Positions 1 to 4,742 of a DNA stretch of 5,634 nucleotides are shown here, piece by piece. Each line of letters opens with the position of its first letter. Position 1 is the stretch's first letter. The notes below the pieces were generated by a model. That model was not told the DNA's origin. It ran no database searches and was given only the letters and a program-made list of their open reading frames with translations. Both the position numbers and the translations under genes were made by a program. Source of the DNA: JAUIHN01 sp964556075 (GTDB taxonomy: Bacteria; Patescibacteriota; Saccharimonadia; Saccharimonadales; Saccharimonadaceae); NCBI GenBank assembly GCA_964556075.1, contig CAZKUV010000048.1, positions 1-5,634 on the forward strand, in the 5' to 3' direction.

Positions 1-842
1 GTAATAAACGGTAGGTTAATTTCGGTCTCAGTAGTTGAAGATAGCTCCTTCTTCGCCTTTTCAGCCTCGTCCTTAAGCCGCTGCATAGCAGCTTTGTCGT
101 TTCGAAGATCGACTCCTTCCTCTTTTTTGAAGACTTCGATGAAGTGGTTGACGATTCTGTTGTCAAAGTCCTCTCCTCCAAGGTGGGTATCACCGTTGGT
201 TGAACGGACTTCGAAGACACCGTCACCGAGTTCAAGGACTGACACATCGAAAGTACCGCCTCCGAGGTCGAAGACAACTATCTTTTCATCCTTCTTGCTC
301 TCAAGACCGTATGCAAGCGCTGCGGCCGTTGGCTCGTTGATGATTCGTCTGACTTCAAGACCAGCGATTTTTCCAGCATCTTTGGTCGCTTGTCGCTGGG
401 CATCATTGAAATACGCAGGTACGGTGATAACCGCCTCGGTCACTTTCTCACCAAGAAACGCCTCGGCATCCGCCTTTATCTTACTGAGAATCATGGCAGA
501 GACTTCTTCAGGAGTATACTCCTTGTCGCCCATCTTGACCGCTACGCCCGTACCCTTTTTTACGATTTCGTACGGCATAATGTCGATATCTTTTTGGACT
601 TCTTTGTCGTCAAACTTACGACCAATCAGACGCTTGACGCCATAGATGGTATTCTTCGCATTGGTAACACGCTGACGTTGCGCTACTTGACCAACCAATC
701 GTTCTCCAGATTTATTGATTGCAACTACACTCGGTGTAGTCCGATTACCTTCAGCGTTTGGGATAACTTCAGGTTTGCCAGCAACCATATAGGCAAATGC
801 GCTGTTGGTCGTACCAAGGTCAATTCCGATAATTCTTGCCAT
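1..842 (-). CDS. dnaK: Hsp70 chaperone DnaK, N-terminal ATPase part (3' end beyond window)
   Basis: The gene encodes the cytoplasmic Hsp70 chaperone, which binds unfolded polypeptides in an ATP cycle driven by DnaJ and reset by GrpE. The visible 280 residues are most of the nucleotide-binding domain. Phosphate-1 motif [11 protein letters not shown] is at residues 4-14 (D8), the catalytic lysine K70 is in [24 protein letters not shown] is at 141-157, [10 protein letters not shown] at 170-179 (E170), phosphate-2 [10 protein letters not shown] at 190-199 (D192, T197) and [11 protein letters not shown] at 217-227. The linker and substrate-binding domain lie outside the window. The ATG ending at 842 is chosen because it gives the standard Hsp70 N-terminus and has a purine-rich Shine-Dalgarno 6 nt upstream. 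Two CIRCE sites and a sigma70-like promoter precede it, so repression by HrcA is expected. A dnaJ gene may follow to the left, but that is not visible. Confidence 0.98.
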   Translation of the reverse strand, partial: MARIIGIDLGTTNSAFAYMVAGKPEVIPNAEGNRTTPSVVAINKSGERLVGQVAQRQRVTNAKNTIYGVKRLIGRKFDDKEVQKDIDIMPYEIVKKGTGVAVKMGDKEYTPEEVSAMILSKIKADAEAFLGEKVTEAVITVPAYFNDAQRQATKDAGKIAGLEVRRIINEPTAAALAYGLESKKDEKIVVFDLGGGTFDVSVLELGDGVFEVRSTNGDTHLGGEDFDNRIVNHFIEVFKKEEGVDLRNDKAAMQRLKDEAEKAKKELSSTTETEINLPFI

Positions 843-848
843 TGATTT

Positions 849-855
849 CCCCTTT
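849..855 (-). promoter_or_regulatory. Shine-Dalgarno of dnaK
   Basis: AAAGGGG on the minus strand lies 6 nt before the dnaK ATG. It is notable because several other genes in this window have no such site. It sits at the end of a roughly 76-nt predicted 5' UTR. Confidence 0.75.
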
Positions 856-888
856 CATCTGTTCTTGATTTGTCTTCTGCAGAGTATT

Positions 889-915
889 TTAGCACTCCTC
901 GCAGTGTAGTGCCAA
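889..915 (-). promoter_or_regulatory. Second, degenerate CIRCE operator in the dnaK leader
   Basis: On the plus strand the left arm TTAGCACTC is a perfect CIRCE half-site. After exactly 9 nt comes TAGTGCCAA, which matches the consensus arm GAGTGCTAA at 7 of 9 positions. The site lies just downstream of the predicted dnaK transcription start, 49 bp from the perfect CIRCE. A bound repressor here would act as a roadblock or bind cooperatively with the upstream site. The spacing and one perfect arm make chance unlikely, but the affinity is unknown. Confidence 0.7.
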
Positions 916-925
916 AACTATATCT

Positions 926-955
926 ATTATATGAAGATTAGCACTCCCATGTCAA
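926..955 (-). promoter_or_regulatory. Sigma70-type promoter of dnaK
   Basis: On the minus strand, TTGACA (950-955) is followed after 18 bp by TATAAT (926-931); both hexamers are perfect consensus. The -35 box lies within the 9-nt spacer of the perfect CIRCE, so HrcA binding should exclude RNA polymerase. The predicted start near 919 gives a leader of about 76 nt that carries the second CIRCE and the Shine-Dalgarno. Confidence 0.88.
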
Positions 956-964
956 GAGTGCTAA
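938..964 (-). promoter_or_regulatory. Perfect CIRCE operator (HrcA site) of dnaK
   Basis: TTAGCACTC (938-946), nine spacer bases, then GAGTGCTAA (956-964). Both arms match the CIRCE consensus at all positions and the 9-nt spacing is canonical. CIRCE is the known binding site of the HrcA repressor, whose gene is at 3989-4696. The site overlaps the -35 box of the dnaK promoter. Confidence 0.97.
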
Positions 965-1000
965 TTTGATTCATACCAATAGATTGTTTACGTTGGCAAA

Positions 1001-1561
1001 CTAAGTACCCGGCGTCCTAATATTTGAAAAAACTGCCCTCGTGCTTGAAGTCGTCCAGTTTCCCGTTTGATTGTTTCCAGTACAATTTAGCGCTCTGGAG
1101 TCGGATGGAACATTTGCCGCATTTTCATAGAACACCGCGAGCACATAAAACGGTTCAGGACATATACCATACCCATTCGCACCACTCGACCAGTAAGTAA
1201 AGTAGTATGTGTTGTTATTAATAGGATCAATTGGAGCTTTGTCGATAACTCCAGAGTCTGTTAGGTTTTTTAGCCAATTCCCTGCGGTATCGACACTATG
1301 TGAGTAGCTAGTGTTGAACAGTCCGGTAAAACCAGATGGCACATTTGTTCCGCTACCGATATGAGGCGGATATCTGTCGTGGTCGACTTTGTAGAGCTCA
1401 AGAGCCTTCCGTATATCCGCAACCGCTTGAGTACGAGCATTGTCCCTCGCGCGTTGTTGTATGCCGGTATACGCCACAATACTGATAGCTGCCAATATCG
1501 CAATTACTACTATTACGATGAGAAGCTCGACAATGGTGAATCCGCTTGCGCTTTTTCTCAT
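1001..1561 (-). CDS. Type IV prepilin / pseudopilin-like protein
   Basis: This is a secreted, membrane-inserted pilin subunit of 186 residues. It starts with a short basic class III leader, MRKSASG, and the prepilin peptidase cut would fall at G7|F8. The mature N-terminus FTIVELLIVIV has the invariant Glu5 and runs into one hydrophobic helix of about 20 residues ending near AYTGIQQRARDNART. The rest is a globular, Asn/Ser/Thr/Gly/Tyr-rich domain resembling PulG-like pseudopilins, with two cysteines (C134, C160) that could form a disulfide. A start 18 nt upstream (1579) is possible, but the ATG at 1561 gives a normal leader and lies 6 nt after a -10 box, so it is preferred; there is no Shine-Dalgarno. 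No assembly ATPase or prepilin peptidase gene is in the window, so major pilin, minor pilin and competence or secretion pseudopilin cannot be separated. Confidence 0.9.
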   Translation of the reverse strand: MRKSASGFTIVELLIVIVVIAILAAISIVAYTGIQQRARDNARTQAVADIRKALELYKVDHDRYPPHIGSGTNVPSGFTGLFNTSYSHSVDTAGNWLKNLTDSGVIDKAPIDPINNNTYYFTYWSSGANGYGICPEPFYVLAVFYENAANVPSDSRALNCTGNNQTGNWTTSSTRAVFSNIRTPGT

Positions 1562-1567
1562 ATAGCC

Positions 1568-1597
1568 AGTATACCCCATCGCTCACTGCGCAAACAA
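1568..1597 (-). promoter_or_regulatory. Predicted promoter of the prepilin gene
   Basis: On the minus strand TTGTTT (1592-1597), an 18-bp spacer and TATACT (1568-1573). The -10 ends 6 nt before the ATG at 1561, so the transcript would begin at the start codon itself. The -35 is weak (3 of 6 matches), so support comes mainly from the -10 and the absence of a Shine-Dalgarno. Confidence 0.5.
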
Positions 1598-1632
1598 AAA
1601 CAATGATTGGATGTAAATCCATAAAAAAGTTT

Positions 1633-1667
1633 TTGCCTCAGACCTTGTTGTCTGTCATACTTAAACT
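1633..1667 (+). promoter_or_regulatory. Predicted promoter of the antiporter gene, with a dyad in the spacer
   Basis: TTGCCT (1633-1638), 17 bp, then CATACT (1656-1661) is one reading; TAAACT (1662-1667), 5 nt before the ATG, is an alternative -10. Either way the leader would be 0-5 nt and there is no Shine-Dalgarno. The spacer is almost filled by the inverted repeat CAGAC-cttgtt-GTCTG (1639-1654), a candidate operator. The rest of the 1562-1672 divergent region is AT-rich and shows no gene. Confidence 0.4.
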
Positions 1668-1672
1668 ACACT

Positions 1673-3362
1673 ATGCACGAGTCCGGATTATTTATTGAAC
1701 TCAGTCTACTTATCGTACTTGTAACACTTGTCTCTATGGTGATGAAGTGGCTTCGTCAGCCACTGATTCTTGGATATATCATTACCGGGCTCATTGTCGG
1801 TACGGTGATTCCATTACTGACCGATAACTCCCTTACCGTAAATACCGACGGATTTGATATATTTTCAAACCTTGGTATCGTACTCCTGCTCTTCATCATA
1901 GGTCTCGGACTTCGCGTCTCCGTCTTTCGGCGGTTAGGAGCCGTCGTTTTCGCAATCGCGCTTACTATCCTGCTAGTACTTGGGGGAATCGGTTTATTCA
2001 TCGCCCAAGCGTTCGGCTTCAGCTACATCGAGGGTATTATTACCGGGCTGGCACTTTTCTTTAGCAGTACTATCATCATCGTCAAAATTCTATCCGACAA
2101 GAAGGAACACACTCGGTTGCATGGTCAGATTGCGATTGGGGTCATCCTGTTTGATGACATCGTTGCGACAATCGCGTTACTGTTTGTCGCCGCTGGTAAG
2201 AGCGGTTTCCAGCTCACCGAGTTAGGACTTCTGTTCGCAAAAGGAATTGTGCTTGCCTTGCTGCTCACATTCGTCTCTACTAAGCTTCTTCCAAAGCTTT
2301 CTCATCAGTTCGCAAAAAATCAGGAACTACTTTTCCTATTCGCGATGGCCTGGGGCCTGGGTATCGCGACGCTCTTTCAATGGGCAGGATTCTCCATCGA
2401 GGTGGGTGCTCTCTTCGCCGGTGTCAGCCTCGCTCCGCTACCATACACGCAGCAGATGGAATCCCGTCTCCGACCGCTCCGCGATTTCTTCATCGTTATC
2501 TTCTTTATTACGCTCGGCGCCGAGCTCCATCTCGATAATATTATCGCCGGCCTGCTCCCTGCCGCTATCCTATCGGCGATAGTTGTGATATTAAAGCCGA
2601 TTCTAGTCATGATTATCATGAGGTTATTTAGATACACGAAGCGCACCAGCTTTAAAGTTGGTATCAATCTTTCCCAGATTAGCGAGTTTTCGATTATTTT
2701 AGCGGTTGTTGCCACTGCTGCCGGTGTTGTCGACGAAAAGCTCACCGCTATTATTACTTTAATTGCCTTATTGACCATTACCGTATCGACATATCTGATG
2801 CAGTACGACAAAGTAATATACGCTGCTCTTGAACGGAGGATTGAGTGGTTCAGAGAGCCTGACGACCACCGTGAACAGTACATCAATGATAAANNNNNNN
2901 NNNCTCTTCGGCTATAGACGCGGCGGGCATGAGTTCGTCAAAACATTTACGAAAATGGAAAAGCCATTCATAGTGGTAGATTACGATCCAACCATGATTG
3001 AAGCGCTCGAACGCCAGCACCTGCCGCATATGTACGGCGACGCTACCGACGTCGACTTCCTGAAAGACATCGGTCTTAAGAATGCCAAATTAGTTGTCAG
3101 TACCATAACCCATCTCTCAACCAATGAACAGCTAGTCCGATACATTAGACGAGTCAATCCTGACGCGGTTATCATCTGTCATGCTGACGACCACAATGAA
3201 GCCGAGGAATTGTACCGCATGGGCGTGACCTACGTCATGCTACCGCATTACATTGGAAGCGAGAGAATTAATCATTTCATACGCCGGAAAGGTACGAGCA
3301 AGAAAGCATTCGAAGAATACCGACAACAGAATCTCGTCGGAATCAGCGACAAATCAAAATAG
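1673..3362 (+). CDS. CPA2-family cation:proton antiporter (Kef/NapA type) with TrkA-N domain, interrupted by an assembly gap
   Basis: This is an inner-membrane monovalent cation (K+ or Na+)/H+ exchanger of the CPA2 family with a cytoplasmic regulatory domain. Residues 1 to about 380 are a polytopic membrane domain of 12-13 hydrophobic segments. Family marks are SST at 131-133, the ion-binding pair D161-D162 in LFDDIVA, K308 in a late helix, and LSQISEF at 333-339. A short linker leads to residue 407, where ten N's interrupt the gene. Reading resumes at 2904 in another frame with LFGYRRGG, an acidic strand end (VVDYD) and GDATD, a TrkA-N/RCK nucleotide-binding fold running to the TAG stop; no TrkA-C domain follows. 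Both halves fit one protein of about 560 residues if the missing length is a multiple of three. An ATG at 2829 in the second frame is not a real start. The DD pair resembles electrogenic NapA-like members more than KefC (QD); this, and the ion, are inference. The gene converges on grpE. Confidence 0.93.
2894..2903. other. Assembly gap (ten N's) inside the antiporter gene
   Basis: Ten consecutive N's separate an in-frame AAA codon from CTC at 2904. The flanks belong to adjoining parts of one protein, the linker and the first strand of the TrkA-N fold, but ten bases put them out of frame. The true gap is therefore not ten bases; 6, 9 or 12 would restore the frame and supply the few residues expected before LFGY. 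Confidence 0.97.
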
Positions 3363-3367
3363 ACCTG

Positions 3368-3387
3368 GCGCGCTAGTTGGTGCGCGT
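3368..3387. terminator. Possible hairpin between convergent antiporter and grpE genes
   Basis: CGCGC (3369-3373) pairs with GCGCG (3382-3386) around an 8-nt loop, with a further G-T pair outside. It overlaps the last codons of grpE and lies 6 nt past the antiporter stop. On the plus strand TTACTTTG follows, and on the minus strand a T-rich stretch begins several bases later. Neither side has a clean U-tract, so a bidirectional terminator is only a suggestion. Confidence 0.35.
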
Positions 3388-3840
3388 TACTTTGACCATG
3401 GCGTGCCTTATTGGCATGCCATTTAATGTGTATCCAGCTTGGAGTTCCTCTGCGATAACCTCTTTTTCTCCTTCAGCCTCTTCATCGATTTGAATGGCTT
3501 CATGGAGTTCCGGATTAAACGCTGTCCCTGGAGCTGCTTCGATACGTTCGACATTCATATCCGCAAGCGACTTTTCAAGGTTCTTCATTAGACTCATAAC
3601 CCCCTGGACCCATTTGTTATCTTGGAGTTCTTTCGGGGCATACCCAATCGCTCGTTCGATATTATCAACCATTGGAAGAAGCTTAAGGATTGCGGTCATT
3701 TGACCATACTGTTGAGCGGATGCTTTATCTGCTTCGGAACGCTTTCGAAAATTTTCGAAATCCGCCCGTGTACGCTGAAGGTCCTGGGTTAGTTCATCGA
3801 TTTTCTTCTCAAGTTCTACTTGTTTTTTACTTTTCGGCAT
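3373..3840 (-). CDS. grpE: GrpE, nucleotide exchange factor for DnaK
   Basis: GrpE is a cytoplasmic homodimer that releases ADP from DnaK. The 155-residue product is shorter than E. coli GrpE (about 197) and has almost none of the usual acidic N-terminal extension. Residues 5 to about 45 form the charged coiled coil ending in LQRTRADFENFRKRSE (21-36). LLPMVDNIERA (54-64) leads into the four-helix bundle, and FNPELHEAI (108-116) starts the beta domain, which contains GYTLNG and IRHAMVKV near the C-terminus. The ATG has the Shine-Dalgarno AGGGGAG (3845-3851) 4 nt upstream and lies 14 nt after the small ORF. It is third in the hrcA operon and should be induced with hrcA when the CIRCE is relieved. 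Its partner dnaK is a separate unit at the left edge. Confidence 0.97.
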   Translation of the reverse strand: MPKSKKQVELEKKIDELTQDLQRTRADFENFRKRSEADKASAQQYGQMTAILKLLPMVDNIERAIGYAPKELQDNKWVQGVMSLMKNLEKSLADMNVERIEAAPGTAFNPELHEAIQIDEEAEGEKEVIAEELQAGYTLNGMPIRHAMVKVTRTN

Positions 3841-3854
3841 ACTACTCCCCTATC

Positions 3855-3989
3855 TTAAAACAAATTGACGATTCCGTTTATCAGGTTAAATATTGCCTGC
3901 ACGACTGCCTGGATAACCATAACAATACCACTGAAGATGGCCTGAATAATAGCAACAACCCCTTGAAAAATGGCCTGAATAAGTTCCAT
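3855..3989 (-). CDS. 44-residue hydrophobic 11-residue-repeat peptide, unknown function
   Basis: I do not recognise this protein. Translation starts on an ATG that shares one base with the hrcA TAA (TAATG) and is preceded by a perfect AGGAGG 7 nt upstream, so expression looks real and coupled. The product has 10 Ile, 7 Val, 5 Ala, 5 Gln and 4 Phe, one charged side chain (E2) and no Lys, Arg, Asp, Pro or Cys. From residue 3 it is four units of an 11-residue repeat: LIQAIFQGVVA, IIQAIFSGIVM, VIQAVVQAIFN and a shortened LINGIVNLF. Repeat position 3 is Q,Q,Q,N and position 7 is Q,S,Q,N; positions 4 and 8 are mostly Ala/Gly. On a helix this gives a narrow Gln/Asn stripe beside an Ala/Gly ridge, opposite a broad Ile/Val/Phe face. 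A membrane-embedded or membrane-surface helix, possibly self-associating, is the likely form. Position between hrcA and grpE suggests heat-stress induction; any role is inference. Confidence 0.85.
   Translation of the reverse strand: MELIQAIFQGVVAIIQAIFSGIVMVIQAVVQAIFNLINGIVNLF
3858..3983 (-). repeat. 33-nt tandem repeat units coding for the 11-residue repeats
   Basis: The coding sequence contains about four units of 33 nt (the last shortened). TTATTCAGGCCAT occurs exactly at two places 33 bases apart (plus-strand complements at 3970-3982 and 3937-3949), and the third unit keeps a diverged form. Codons have drifted while the amino-acid pattern is kept, which suggests old internal duplication under selection for protein sequence. 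Confidence 0.75.
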
Positions 3990-4696
3990 TACAACACCTC
4001 CTCAAGCATCGCTCCGGTCTGTCGCACAAGGCGCATTACTCGACCATAACTTTGTCTCGTCGGTCCAAGTACTCCAATATAACTTTTGTCTGAGAACGGC
4101 GACCTAAATCGGCTGATAATTAAGGTTGCGCCGCTACTCTTTCCAATCGGGTTCTCGCTTCCTATAAAGACGTTGAGCGGTTCATTAGGTACAGCTTCCC
4201 TGAGCCATGGCTCCAGATTATCAAGCAACCTAGCTACCGCCCGAACATGATTACCGTGCATAAATTCCGGCTGAGAGAATAGATGCCCGAGACCACTTAA
4301 ATAGAGCTCGTCACCGATTGTGGCCAGCCCAAGGTTCTGGGTGAGATCAACGAGACTGTCCACCGCGCTTCTTATCGCTCGATCGGCACGGTCTTTATGT
4401 GTGCTGACTCTCGCTTCGATTGCCCGAGCACTGCGATCGAGTCTCGGAGGCTCGTGCATATCAGCTTCGGTAAGCATATTGACGTAGTATCGGTACCCTT
4501 TATCGGTAGGGATTCGTCCGGCACTAGTATGAGGATGAGTGACATATCCCATCTCCTCAAGCCGCGCCATTTCAGCACGGATAGTTGCGCTTGATACCCC
4601 AAAAAGCTTCGCCAGAGTAATACTGCCGACAGGAGAGGCAACCTCGGCATACTGTTCGATAATAGCGGCAAGGATAGCGGCTTGACGTTCTGTCAT
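3989..4696 (-). CDS. hrcA: Heat-inducible transcription repressor HrcA, short form
   Basis: HrcA represses chaperone genes by binding CIRCE. The 235-residue product is about 100 shorter than the usual 340. The winged-helix part is intact: MTERQAAILAAIIEQY, ASPVGSITLAKLFGVSSATIR at 20-40 and MGYVTHPHTSAGRIPTDKGYRYYV at 49-72 (recognition helix and wing). The end of the GAF-like domain is also present: GHLFSQPEF at 137-145, VFIGSEN at 176-182 and YIGVLGPTRQSYGRV at 206-220. Residue 132 passes almost directly from NLGLATIGDELYLSG to GHLFSQPEF, so the central GAF strands and the inserted dimerising domain seem absent. The ATG at 4696 is chosen over one at 4732 because the longer form starts inside the -35/CIRCE and adds 12 non-family residues. 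The preferred ATG lies 6 nt after the -10 with no Shine-Dalgarno, so it is probably leaderless. It heads the hrcA-small ORF-grpE operon and should repress itself. Confidence 0.95.
   Translation of the reverse strand: MTERQAAILAAIIEQYAEVASPVGSITLAKLFGVSSATIRAEMARLEEMGYVTHPHTSAGRIPTDKGYRYYVNMLTEADMHEPPRLDRSARAIEARVSTHKDRADRAIRSAVDSLVDLTQNLGLATIGDELYLSGLGHLFSQPEFMHGNHVRAVARLLDNLEPWLREAVPNEPLNVFIGSENPIGKSSGATLIISRFRSPFSDKSYIGVLGPTRQSYGRVMRLVRQTGAMLEEVL
3997..4002 (-). promoter_or_regulatory. Shine-Dalgarno of the 44-codon ORF
   Basis: A perfect AGGAGG lies inside the last codons of hrcA (Leu-Glu-Glu-Val-Leu), 7 nt before the small ORF's ATG. It is the strongest ribosome binding site in the window and the main argument that the small ORF is translated. 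Confidence 0.88.
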
Positions 4697-4702
4697 GATG
4701 CT

Positions 4703-4732
4703 ATTGTACTGTGTTTTGGCACTCAATGTCAA
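4703..4732 (-). promoter_or_regulatory. Sigma70-type promoter of the hrcA operon
   Basis: Minus strand TTGACA (4727-4732), 18 bp, TACAAT (4703-4708). The geometry equals that of the dnaK promoter, and here too the -35 lies in the CIRCE spacer. Only six bases separate the -10 from the hrcA ATG, so the predicted start falls on the A of the start codon. Confidence 0.85.
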
Positions 4733-4742
4733 TGAGTGCTAG
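4716..4742 (-). promoter_or_regulatory. CIRCE operator of the hrcA operon
   Basis: Plus strand TTGGCACTC (4716-4724), nine bases, GAGTGCTAG (4734-4742). Each arm differs from the consensus TTAGCACTC / GAGTGCTAA at one position. It overlaps the -35 box and also contains the stop codon of the upstream gmk (TAG, 4739-4741). This gives HrcA negative autoregulation and control of grpE and the small ORF. Confidence 0.93.

Noticed and set aside
94..845. Two long plus-strand open frames opposite dnaK
   Set aside because: They lie antisense to an unmistakable DnaK coding sequence, have Ser/Arg-rich or otherwise unfamiliar translations, and no ribosome binding site.
1607..1635. Hairpin GGAT-gtaa-ATCC followed by A and T runs in the divergent intergenic region
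   Set aside because: The stem is only about 5 bp of weak pairs, no gene ends there, and the A/T runs do not form a proper terminator tract.
2829..3362. A separate TrkA-like gene starting at 2829
   Set aside because: The start is an out-of-frame ATG inside the membrane-protein gene; the frame change is explained by the placeholder N's.
1673..3362. Antiporter as a frameshifted pseudogene
   Set aside because: The only frame break coincides with the N run, both flanks are well conserved, and a multiple-of-three gap length repairs it.
4697..4732. 12-codon N-terminal extension of HrcA starting at 4732
   Set aside because: It would start inside the -35 box and CIRCE and adds residues not typical of HrcA; the ATG at 4696 gives the family N-terminus.
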